From NCBI GenBank assembly GCA_002688875.1, contig NZDU01000058.1, forward strand, positions 1 to 7,756: DNA of 7,756 bases, in the 5' to 3' direction. Below the pieces are notes generated by a model that was not told the origin of the DNA, made no database searches, and was given only the letters and a program-made list of their open reading frames with translations. This DNA comes from Candidatus Pacearchaeota archaeon (GTDB taxonomy: Archaea > Nanobdellota > Nanobdellia > Pacearchaeales > GW2011-AR1). Below, in pieces: positions 1 through 5,565 of this stretch (positions are counted from its first letter, which is position 1; the number at the start of each line of letters is the position of its first letter). Position numbers and translations under genes: made by a program.

Positions 1-141
1 TACTAATTGTTGTTCTAAATCAGGGTTCTCATTTTTCCATTTCGAATATTCTTTATACCTTGGATCAAATGATAGCACTATCTTTCCATCAATCTCTATT
101 GCATTTTCATTATTTGGAACTTTTTTATACCTAATCTTCAT
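1..141 (-). CDS. Partial protein of unknown function (N-terminal 47 residues)
   Basis: The reading frame starts at ATG 141-139 and is still open at the left edge. It begins MKIRYKKVPNNENAIEIDG and continues through SFDPRYKEYSKWKNENPDLE. The start overlaps the end of the upstream gene by 11 bases (ATGAAGATTAG), the same tight coupling seen across the window. No catalytic motif is visible in the part present. The stretch FDPxxxEYxxWxxEN loosely resembles short, tail-fibre-adjacent proteins of marine T4-like phages, which often carry an aspartate-proline followed by a tyrosine/tryptophan-rich segment. That resemblance is from memory and weak. The gene is cut by the window edge, so its length and function cannot be judged. 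Confidence 0.7.
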   Translation of the reverse strand, partial: MKIRYKKVPNNENAIEIDGKIVLSFDPRYKEYSKWKNENPDLEQQLV

Positions 142-694
142 ACATCTCTCTGTAAATAAAACTTACCATTACATCTTCTATTGACAGTCTTTTTGTGAAT
201 ATTTTTGATATTCCTCTTTGTTGTCCTATAAAATAACTAAAATCTTTTGATACAGTATAACATTTTCCATCATAAAAATAACCATTAGCAATATCACTTA
301 AACTCTTATCAAGTTCTCCCAATCCTTTATTTTTATACCACTCAATATAAAAATCATCATAATTAAATACTCGTTTTTTAATACCACAATAATCCCCATG
401 ATGTATAAAAATATTCACATTATCATATACAAAATCAACCTTTAAATCTTCTCTCATAAATGTAGTATCATCACACTTAACTAAATAATCATATTCTTTA
501 TTTTCACTACACCACTTCATCATCTCTTGAGTTTTTGTAGGTAAATCTCTATAATCTGTATGAAAATCTGTACCCCATTCTATAACCTCAATGGTCGAGT
601 CATCACAAATCTGTTTATAAAACTCTTGTGTTTTAAAATTGTCTAAATGTTGTTTATATTCTATATCAGTATAAATTACGAATAAATATTTCAT
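131..694 (-). CDS. GT31-like (beta-1,3-galactosyltransferase type) glycosyltransferase
   Basis: This is a 187-residue protein with the motif order of glycosyltransferase family 31 (the Fringe/galactosyltransferase group). Residues 48-79 hold the YRDLPTKT...MMKW segment followed by DYLVKCDDTTF. In the family this is Y-x-N-L-T-x-K-T...W then a KxDDDxF metal-binding DxD site, here CDD at 74-76. GKCYTVSKD (143-151) matches the acceptor-side G-x-x-Y-x-x-S motif, and IEDVMVS (172-178) matches the conserved EDV loop with its likely catalytic aspartate. Eukaryotic relatives are Golgi membrane proteins. This one has no membrane anchor, so it should act in the cytoplasm. The donor is probably a UDP-hexose by family rule, and the acceptor is unknown. 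The start overlaps the SGNH gene stop as ATGA, with no clear Shine-Dalgarno site, suggesting translational coupling. It is short for the family but all key motifs are present. Confidence 0.8.
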   Translation of the reverse strand: MKYLFVIYTDIEYKQHLDNFKTQEFYKQICDDSTIEVIEWGTDFHTDYRDLPTKTQEMMKWCSENKEYDYLVKCDDTTFMREDLKVDFVYDNVNIFIHHGDYCGIKKRVFNYDDFYIEWYKNKGLGELDKSLSDIANGYFYDGKCYTVSKDFSYFIGQQRGISKIFTKRLSIEDVMVSFIYREMYED

Positions 695-1434
695 AATATA
701 TTCATACTATTTATTTTTTCGCTAACCACTTCAAACCATATTAGATGACCTAATTTATTTGGATGGTCATCATGTGGTCCTTGTCTCACGTCCGCTCTTG
801 GAAATTGGTTTAAATACAGATCAAGTGAATTATCAGGTAATATCCAATTCTCCCAATCAAAAATTTCTACTGCTTTATTCCAAAGTTGTATTTTATCAGG
901 AAGATCAGGATGTAAAATACAAGTATCAGGGAATGCATTCCAAAATAAATATTTACAATTATTTGCTTTCAAAATACATTCTAAAGAATAAACTCTTCTC
1001 ATGTGTTCTTCTAACATATTATCAAAATCAACAAATTTTGTGATATATTCCTTTTTAAATTCATCAGATACTTCGAAATTCTCCGCGTCTGTGCGGCTCA
1101 TATTAGTTATGAATGCCATTCCAACTTTCTTATAGGTTCGGTATCCGACATTGATTTGCCCATTAATTGGAATATATTTCTTATGTGTAGTATCATACAA
1201 TTCAAATCGAGTAGGTTTTGTCCACCCAATTAAAAATAATGTATCTTGTAACTTAGACTGATTATTCATAATATGATTTACAGTAGTTCTATGTATTCTA
1301 TGGTTACTTGAACCACCTTGCCATGCATGATTAACTTCTAAATTATATTTATCACCCAATAATTGTCCAAGTGTTTCATCTTTTTCTATTCCAACACCAC
1401 AAAAACTATCTCCATTATAATACAGATACTTCAT
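691..1434 (-). CDS. SGNH/GDSL-hydrolase-like protein (possible esterase or O-acyltransferase)
   Basis: This 247-residue protein has the block layout of SGNH hydrolases. Block I is YYNGDSFCGVG with the candidate nucleophile Ser10. QGGSSN (39-44) supplies the oxyanion-hole glycine and a likely block II. IGWTKPTR (69-76) fits block III. The C-terminal PHDDHPNKLGH supplies a candidate Asp222 or Asp223 and catalytic His224. Such enzymes remove or transfer acyl groups, often acetyl groups on sugars, so a role in tailoring the glycan made by the neighbouring enzymes is plausible. No signal peptide is visible, suggesting cytosolic action, unlike many secreted GDSL esterases. The spacing is D-x-H rather than the textbook D-x-x-H, which leaves the identity of the acidic triad member uncertain. 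It starts with TAATG overlapping the ATP-grasp stop and ends ATGA into the GT31-like gene. Confidence 0.72.
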   Translation of the reverse strand: MKYLYYNGDSFCGVGIEKDETLGQLLGDKYNLEVNHAWQGGSSNHRIHRTTVNHIMNNQSKLQDTLFLIGWTKPTRFELYDTTHKKYIPINGQINVGYRTYKKVGMAFITNMSRTDAENFEVSDEFKKEYITKFVDFDNMLEEHMRRVYSLECILKANNCKYLFWNAFPDTCILHPDLPDKIQLWNKAVEIFDWENWILPDNSLDLYLNQFPRADVRQGPHDDHPNKLGHLIWFEVVSEKINSMNIL

Positions 1435-2390
1435 TATATAATACCTAAATGTTTTAATACCGAATTTGATTGTTTATATGCAAAATCATTAACAGACACC
1501 ACTTTTTCTTCAAAGGATTTGGTATTCATGTCAAAATACATATATTTATAAGTTTCTGGTAATAACTCGCCATACATATAAGTAAATTCAATAACTTTTT
1601 CATTTATAATATCAAATTTTAAATTTGGTGTATTAAGTTCAGTTTTAATATCCATAATAGTGTCTAATAACCCAAACTCTCTCTCATTTAAAGATTCTAC
1701 CTTATTCCCTTTACGATTTGCCCAATGTTCATCACCGTAATTAAACGGAAAATGATTTGGATACTCCCAACCAACATCCAATTTCTGTTTAATTCCATAA
1801 ATTTCATCATTAGTTATCACTATCTTTTTTTCATGCTCAGTACTGATATACTCTTGGACCTGACAAGGAAAGAAATTTTCACTATTATAACAATTAGAGA
1901 TATATTCTTCAATATTATCTAAATGTTCTTTTTCCCATACATAAAAAGTACTCTCTGAGCCAGCACCATAGGTAGACTTAATAACCGTTCCAATAGTAAC
2001 ATTTTTTAACAATTCATCTAAATCATTACAAGTAACACTTGGAACTTGAATTCCATACTTTTCTAAAAGTTCATATTGTCTAACTTTATCATCGTAATAA
2101 TAATATGCCTTTTTATTAGGCCACATCTTTTCACCATAATAATCATATAACTTATCAAAACACTTAGAATGTAATTCTTTGTCGATGAGAGCATGTGCAA
2201 AACGACCTACAAAATAATCACCAACTAAATCTTCATCATAATCTTCATAATCTGTTATAATATATGGTATATTATTAGATTTTAATGTTTTTTCGAATTT
2301 AGAATGATAAAATTCACTTAATATTTTTTTATGAAATGGAACACTCTCGTCAAAACTATAAACTCCGTGATCCTTATGAACTATAACCAT
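1434..2390 (-). CDS. ATP-grasp domain protein, carboxylate-amine ligase-like
   Basis: This 318-residue protein has an ATP-grasp fold signature. After a divergent N-terminal region, MWPNKKAYYYYDDKVRQYELLEKYGIQVP (89-117) is the typical entry to the fold, with a lysine before the 'leaf out, pick up fragment' helix. GTVIKSTYGAGSEST (134-148) carries the nucleotide-binding lysine (138) and glycine-rich loop. CQVQEYIS (176-183) is the hinge region that holds the adenine. Asp260 in KFDII and Glu268 in VIEFT are candidate magnesium ligands. The usual E-x-N is E-x-T here, so activity may be altered. The family joins a carboxylate to an amine or similar nucleophile through an acyl-phosphate. In this context it could attach an amino acid to a sugar or protein, but no substrate can be read from the sequence. 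Its ATG directly abuts the stop of the Hint gene. Confidence 0.75.
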   Translation of the reverse strand: MVIVHKDHGVYSFDESVPFHKKILSEFYHSKFEKTLKSNNIPYIITDYEDYDEDLVGDYFVGRFAHALIDKELHSKCFDKLYDYYGEKMWPNKKAYYYYDDKVRQYELLEKYGIQVPSVTCNDLDELLKNVTIGTVIKSTYGAGSESTFYVWEKEHLDNIEEYISNCYNSENFFPCQVQEYISTEHEKKIVITNDEIYGIKQKLDVGWEYPNHFPFNYGDEHWANRKGNKVESLNEREFGLLDTIMDIKTELNTPNLKFDIINEKVIEFTYMYGELLPETYKYMYFDMNTKSFEEKVVSVNDFAYKQSNSVLKHLGII

Positions 2391-2795
2391 TTAATCATGC
2401 AATAAAATTCTATTTACAAAATAATATCCATTAGATGATACTGGATGATAAACAACCTGATTATCAGTAATACCTTCCTCAATGGAAATAACTTTCTGTA
2501 ATATTATTGATAATTCATCTTCATTTATTACAATGAGCTCATCACCAACCTCAACCGTACCAGAATTATCTATAATCAATTCTCCATCACGGTAATAAGG
2601 TAAAATATGAAAAATAGTTAAATTTATACCATAATCACCAGTAGATATAGCAAATGTTTCTTTACCATCTGAATAAAGTTCTTCAACTCTATCAATAATT
2701 TCTGCCTCTATTATTTTTTCTTCATTAATATCATAGGATAAGACTACATCCCCGACCATTAAATCTGTAATCGATGTCCTTTCGTGCCAAGACAT
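2391..2795 (-). CDS. Stand-alone Hint (hedgehog/intein) domain protein lacking catalytic ends
   Basis: The 134-residue protein is essentially one Hint domain. ITDLMVGDVVLSYD (9-22) matches the I-x-D-L-x-V-G-D strand of Hint proteins. T60-x-x-H63 in NLTIFHILPYYRDGE matches intein block B (TxxH). VEVGDELIVI (81-90) matches the second G-D turn. The C-terminus YYFVNRILLHD (124-134) matches the block G pattern that normally ends F-x-x-N-G-I-x-V-H-N. Two things are missing. The strand with the nucleophilic first Cys/Ser is absent, because the protein begins just before I-x-D-L, and the terminal Asn is Asp134. Splicing or autocleavage is therefore unlikely. The start is well placed: GAGG lies 5 bases upstream and an in-frame TAA sits 15 bases upstream, so no longer version exists without readthrough. 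Other Hint-like domains occur in phage structural proteins. The role here is unknown. Confidence 0.75.
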   Translation of the reverse strand: MSWHERTSITDLMVGDVVLSYDINEEKIIEAEIIDRVEELYSDGKETFAISTGDYGINLTIFHILPYYRDGELIIDNSGTVEVGDELIVINEDELSIILQKVISIEEGITDNQVVYHPVSSNGYYFVNRILLHD

Positions 2796-2800
2796 TATAA

Positions 2801-2806
2801 CCTCAC
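2801..2806 (-). promoter_or_regulatory. Shine-Dalgarno site of the Hint-domain gene
   Basis: The minus strand reads GTGAGG, with GAGG five bases before ATG 2795-2793. It lies in the 15-base gap after the stop of the 61-residue gene. It supports independent initiation at this ATG and so supports the short N-terminus of the Hint protein. Confidence 0.6.
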
Positions 2807-2810
2807 TTTT

Positions 2811-2996
2811 TTATTTTTTCTTTTTACTTTTACTACCCGTTTTTTTCAATTGAACAATATTTTTAGCTTTCATTGTAGGAATTTCAGTTCCCTTTTTTCG
2901 TCTAAGTAAATAAGTAGAATCTTCTACTGCCACAACTATTGACATTGGTCCCTCTGCCTTAATACGAATATTAGATTTCCAAATTACTTTTTTCAT
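2811..2996 (-). CDS. Small basic protein of unknown function (61 residues)
   Basis: I do not recognise a family. The protein starts MKKVIWKSNIRIKAEGP, alternates hydrophobic and charged residues in a way that suggests beta strands (IRIKAEG, MSIVVAVEDSTYLLRRKKG), and ends in a lysine-rich tail (SKSKKKK). The strong positive charge would suit binding to nucleic acid or an acidic protein surface, but that is a guess from composition. It has the best ribosome binding site in the window (AGGAG, 7 bases from ATG) and follows the longest gap, so it is probably the first gene of a transcription or translation unit leading into the Hint gene. It lies in the same reading frame as the Hint gene, separated only by TAA and four more sense codons plus the ATA before the ATG. 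Readthrough would therefore give a fused protein. The coding call rests on the ribosome site and compact placement. Confidence 0.7.
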   Translation of the reverse strand: MKKVIWKSNIRIKAEGPMSIVVAVEDSTYLLRRKKGTEIPTMKAKNIVQLKKTGSKSKKKK

Positions 2997-3003
2997 AATT
3001 AAT

Positions 3004-3008
3004 CTCCT
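3004..3008 (-). promoter_or_regulatory. Strong Shine-Dalgarno site (AGGAG) of the 61-residue protein gene
   Basis: The minus strand reads AGGAG with 7 bases before ATG 2996-2994, near-ideal spacing. Many other starts in the window rely on stop/start overlap and lack a clear site, so this marks a point of fresh initiation. Confidence 0.7.
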
Positions 3009-3011
3009 ATC

Positions 3012-3019
3012 TACTTATA
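3012..3019 (-). promoter_or_regulatory. Possible phage late-type promoter (TATAAGTA)
   Basis: In the 27-base gap between the MORN-repeat gene and the 61-residue gene, the minus strand reads TATTTATAAGTAG. TATAAGTA differs at one position from the T4 late promoter element TATAAATA, which is used with few other sequence needs in T4-like phages. It sits only 3 bases before AGGAG, so a transcript starting about 6 bases downstream would cut into the ribosome site. That counts against it. In DNA this AT-rich such a match can occur by chance. Confidence 0.25.
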
Positions 3020-3023
3020 AATA

Positions 3024-3491
3024 TTAAAAACCTTCATTTTCATCCCAATATGGTTGACTTACCTTTACCCCGTAATCTCGGTCTACTAAATACTCTAACC
3101 TAAACCTTCCCTCATTCATTTTTTTTCCATCTTGATCATACTCTACGAACTCTCCATAATCTTTATCATCTGTAATCATTTCTTCTAACCAAATTTTACC
3201 ATTTGTATAAAATTCTTGTTGTAATCCTTTATGTGTTCCATTTACCCAATTTCGTATAATCTTTATTTTACCATTTGGCCACCAACCTATAGATTTACCA
3301 TCTGCACGTTCACCATCTTTATATTCCCACTCATATCTAAGATTACCATTTAACCAATACACTCTAAACATTCCGTTGGTGGGTGTATCATATATTTTTC
3401 CAGGTGACTCTTTTATTTTTATAATGTCATTAACAAATCTATCTTTAAGTATAGGATGATCATGCCACCATTTTTTATCTTCATGTTTCAT
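3024..3491 (-). CDS. MORN-type repeat protein (MORN_2/YwqK-like repeats)
   Basis: This 155-residue protein is built mainly from about four imperfect repeats of roughly 23 residues: about 40-65, 66-88, 89-112 and 113-130. Each has an aromatic-x-x-N/D-G-K/N core, seen as YWLNGNLR, WWPNGKIK, FYTNGKIW and YDQDGKKM, followed by a G-x-x-x-G turn. This is the MORN_2 pattern, which forms an extended beta hairpin array used in protein or membrane contact. Bacterial relatives are often labelled YwqK antitoxin, but no toxin gene is next to it, so that label should not be carried over. The N-terminus (MKHEDKKWWHDHPILKDRF) is not a signal peptide. The last 25 residues after the repeats end in DENEGF and may form a cap. 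It may act as a scaffold or be a virion component. It begins in an ATGA overlap with the WbqC gene stop, without a clear ribosome site. Confidence 0.75.
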   Translation of the reverse strand: MKHEDKKWWHDHPILKDRFVNDIIKIKESPGKIYDTPTNGMFRVYWLNGNLRYEWEYKDGERADGKSIGWWPNGKIKIIRNWVNGTHKGLQQEFYTNGKIWLEEMITDDKDYGEFVEYDQDGKKMNEGRFRLEYLVDRDYGVKVSQPYWDENEGF

Positions 3492-4111
3492 AATATATTT
3501 ACACCGTCATTAAAAATATTATCTAATACTGTAAATTTATTTTCTATTCTATATTCCATATATTCTAATTTTATATCAGTAAATAAACTTTCATTAATAT
3601 AATTTCTTCCAGCCTTACCAGAAATATAGGTATCTCCTCCAAGTTTATTAACAACTTGTATAATTTTTTCAGTTGGATTACCACTTACTTCAAAATCTTC
3701 TGAATAATAAAATTTTGTATCTATATTTAATGCTCTTGATATTTTTTCAGTAGTATATCTGTTCAATTTATAGAGATACTCCCACTCTAATAAATAGAAA
3801 TCTAACAAATATTTATACTCATTAAAATACTTAGATTTTGAGTAATATTGACAAAAACTTTTATAATGTTTCTTCTTCCAATTTATTTCATTACAAATTT
3901 TTATATCAACAATATTTGTTTTAAGTTTTTGTCTTTGTATTGGAACAGACAACCATAAATTATCATTATCAGTTTTAATTTTATTTCTTGTTCTCCAATC
4001 CTGTTTTGTAAACTGTACATTATCATAAAACACAAACTTATCAACCGAATCGATTAATTCAAATACCCCCGTCCAAGGTAAATAATTACTCTGTAATATT
4101 GCAATCTTCAT
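3488..4111 (-). CDS. WbqC-family protein
   Basis: The 207-residue protein opens MKIAILQSNYLPWTGVFELI, followed by VDKFVFYDNVQFTKQDWRTRNKIK and LWLSVPIQ. This is the N-terminal signature of the WbqC family: M-K-x-A-I-x-Q-P-x-Y-x-P...G-Y-F-x-L-I...D-K-F-V-x-x-D-x-V-Q-F...W-x-x-R-N-x-I. It is close to full length for the family. WbqC proteins occur in O-antigen and capsule gene clusters, often near aminotransferases and radical SAM enzymes. Their reaction is not firmly established, and a role in making a modified or amino sugar is usually assumed. Here it sits downstream of a radical SAM enzyme and a sulfotransferase, in line with that setting. The start overlaps the sulfotransferase end by 26 bases in another frame. 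The stop overlaps the MORN gene start as ATGA. The family call is strong and the function call weak. Confidence 0.88.
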   Translation of the reverse strand: MKIAILQSNYLPWTGVFELIDSVDKFVFYDNVQFTKQDWRTRNKIKTDNDNLWLSVPIQRQKLKTNIVDIKICNEINWKKKHYKSFCQYYSKSKYFNEYKYLLDFYLLEWEYLYKLNRYTTEKISRALNIDTKFYYSEDFEVSGNPTEKIIQVVNKLGGDTYISGKAGRNYINESLFTDIKLEYMEYRIENKFTVLDNIFNDGVNIL

Positions 4112-4667
4112 ATAACTCTTTAAGATTTAAAATTTTATTATATTGTCCTATTTTTTTAGATTTTGCACTTAACCTACACCAATCTACATTTAAAAACTTA
4201 CATAGTCTTGCACTTTCTTTATTAGGCATCCACGCAGTCCAACCAGTTTGATTATATGGTATTATATCTTCATACCAAAAAACAATTCTATTTGTGTCTT
4301 TTGTTTTATCAAGAACATTTTTTGTTTGTTCTTTTATTGTATCATAAACTCCTTTAAATTTACCAACATTTACAGTCACCTCATTTAATTCCTTTTGATT
4401 TCCATCAACATAGTGTCTTTGATGTTCTTCTCCCACGTTCATAAGGCTATGTGATAATACTTGTTCTACTAAATTTTTTCTCAATAAAATTACTAAAGGG
4501 TATTTATTCATTTCGATTTTATAATTATTTGTAAGTATTGTTACACCACCATTATCAAATCTTACATCATCACTTTCAGTTAAACAATTAAGTTTTGGAT
4601 GTGACCTAATATATCTTCTCATTAAATGTGTTCCACTTCTTTGTGTTGCAAGTAATATAAAATTCAT
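4086..4667 (-). CDS. Small sulfotransferase-like protein (PAPS-dependent type)
   Basis: This 193-residue protein has a PAPS-binding P-loop near its N-terminus: MNFILLATQRSGTHLMRRYI, where TQRSGTH is the 5'-phosphosulfate loop. YPLVILLRKNLVEQVLSHSLM matches the 3'-phosphate site (strand, then R...S) found in sulfotransferases. The family moves sulfate from PAPS to hydroxyls, often on sugars. It is shorter than typical enzymes of about 250-300 residues but keeps the later WYEDI segment and the C-terminal region. The ATG at 4667-4665 was chosen because it overlaps the preceding mini-ORF stop as ATGA. A TTG two codons upstream (4673) is also open but lies only 4 bases from GAGG, which is too close. 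The 3' end overlaps the WbqC gene by 26 bases. No signal peptide or membrane anchor is visible. The substrate is unknown. Confidence 0.82.
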   Translation of the reverse strand: MNFILLATQRSGTHLMRRYIRSHPKLNCLTESDDVRFDNGGVTILTNNYKIEMNKYPLVILLRKNLVEQVLSHSLMNVGEEHQRHYVDGNQKELNEVTVNVGKFKGVYDTIKEQTKNVLDKTKDTNRIVFWYEDIIPYNQTGWTAWMPNKESARLCKFLNVDWCRLSAKSKKIGQYNKILNLKELYEDCNITE

Positions 4668-4696
4668 TTCCAATAATCCTCATATAACCAATCATC
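4662..4696. repeat. Direct repeat copy 1, at the radical SAM/sulfotransferase junction
   Basis: These 35 bases match positions 5560-5594 with a single mismatch, at 4684 against 5582. On the minus strand the repeat encodes DDWLYEDYWK, ends in a stop, contains GAGG and contains the ATG of the sulfotransferase gene. Beyond 4696 the two copies diverge. Confidence 0.9.
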
Positions 4697-4732
4697 CCAT
4701 TTATTTTCAAATTTTTTCATATATTTTTCCAT
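4664..4732 (-). CDS. Mini-ORF of 18-22 codons bridging two genes (gene remnant or leader peptide)
   Basis: Between the radical SAM and sulfotransferase genes is a frame that reads MEKYMKKFENKWDDWLYEDYWK from ATG 4732, or 18 residues from ATG 4720. The second ATG overlaps the radical SAM stop as ATGA, and the stop overlaps the sulfotransferase ATG as ATGA. The peptide would thus pass ribosomes from one gene to the next. The last ten residues match the C-terminus of the putative GT-B protein (DDWLHEDYWK) at nine of ten positions, and the DNA is part of the 35-bp repeat. The likely origin is the leftover 3' end of a second gene with that C-terminus. There is no clear Shine-Dalgarno site before either ATG. 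It may act only as a coupling device; a functional peptide is not shown. Confidence 0.45.
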   Translation of the reverse strand: MEKYMKKFENKWDDWLYEDYWK

Positions 4733-5565
4733 TTTAAATAATGACCATATCCGTGTATAAGTCCACTTGCATCACATTTATTACATGGTGATTCAGTCCT
4801 ATCACCCTTACCTAATAATTCTCTGTATTTATCCATCTGTTTAGATTCCCAAATATCCCACAATGATTTATCATTTACATTCCCAAAAGTTCTTGTTTTT
4901 CCATAAATGTCTTGAATACAAAATAACACATCACCATTCCAATCTATTTGCATAGAATAGTGCATATAAAAACATTGTTTATTAATTCCTATACTCTTGT
5001 TCCAATCAAAAGTTCCTGCTCTATTCGTTAACATAAGACCATAATCTTGATCTTCTTTATACCACCTATCTCTCAATATATATTTAGATTTATCAATTTT
5101 ACTATTATTGAATAATTCATCAAAATAATTTATTTGTTCAGGTCCATCATACATACTCACGACCATATAATCGAGATGATTTTTATATAAATCTTCTATC
5201 AAATCTGTTGTTAAAAAATCTCCACTGGTTGTTATTTCTACATGAATCTTATCACCTAAAGCACTTACCAATCTAACTATATCTTTATGTAACAATGGTT
5301 CACCATTACCACATATATTTATAATACCAACCCAATTTAATTCTTCAAGTTCTTCTCGTATCTTATCTGCAACATCTATCTTCATATGTAAATTTTGATT
5401 TGGATATAATTTAGAATCATGTCGTGGACAAAACTCACAAGTTCTATTACAAAGTTCGGTAGGGTTTATATCGATAAAACTAAATAATGGTTTACCATTA
5501 TGTAAAACTACATCATCAACATATAAACTTTTTCTTTTTATATTTAATTGAGTAGATTGATTCAT
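4717..5565 (-). CDS. Radical SAM enzyme with reduced SPASM/Twitch auxiliary-cluster domain
   Basis: This 282-residue protein (numbered from ATG 5565) carries the radical SAM cluster motif CNRTCEFC (CX3CX2C, Cys39, 43, 46) after FIDINPTEL. NICGNGEPLLHKDIV (83-97) is the GGE-like segment that binds the SAM amino group. The C-terminal part contains Cys198, Cys216 in GDVLFCIQD, and CNKC (Cys261 and 264), with the FGN and LWDIWES landmarks of SPASM proteins. Four cysteines fit one auxiliary [4Fe-4S] cluster (Twitch or half-SPASM) rather than the seven-cysteine, two-cluster form. Relatives modify peptides or sugars, and amid glycan genes a sugar or amino-sugar substrate is a reasonable guess. The ATG at 5565 overlaps the upstream stop as ATGA. 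A TTG at 5571 is open but only 4 bases from GAGG. Both flanks of the gene carry the 35-bp repeat. Confidence 0.88.
   Translation of the reverse strand: MNQSTQLNIKRKSLYVDDVVLHNGKPLFSFIDINPTELCNRTCEFCPRHDSKLYPNQNLHMKIDVADKIREELEELNWVGIINICGNGEPLLHKDIVRLVSALGDKIHVEITTSGDFLTTDLIEDLYKNHLDYMVVSMYDGPEQINYFDELFNNSKIDKSKYILRDRWYKEDQDYGLMLTNRAGTFDWNKSIGINKQCFYMHYSMQIDWNGDVLFCIQDIYGKTRTFGNVNDKSLWDIWESKQMDKYRELLGKGDRTESPCNKCDASGLIHGYGHYLKWKNI

Noticed and set aside
759..1043. Plus-strand open frame of 94 codons
   Set aside because: It lies wholly within the SGNH-like gene on the opposite strand, has no ribosome site and its peptide has no recognisable motif. The minus-strand gene has family motifs and coupled ends.
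1363..1922. Plus-strand open frames of 62 and 65 codons opposite the SGNH and ATP-grasp genes
   Set aside because: They are antisense to motif-bearing genes, lack ribosome sites and give low-complexity hydrophobic peptides.
2391..2795. Active intein or self-splicing element
   Set aside because: There are no exteins, no N-terminal Cys or Ser, and the final residue is Asp followed directly by a stop. Only the Hint core is supported.
2811..2825. Programmed -1 frameshift at the A-rich end of the 61-residue gene
   Set aside because: A -1 shift would meet TGA within a few codons, and there is no visible downstream stem-loop. The Hint gene is in the zero frame, so a shift would not join them.
3024..3491. 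Antitoxin of a toxin-antitoxin pair
   Set aside because: The YwqK antitoxin label comes from database naming of MORN_2 proteins. Neither neighbour looks like a toxin (WbqC on one side, a basic 61-residue protein on the other).
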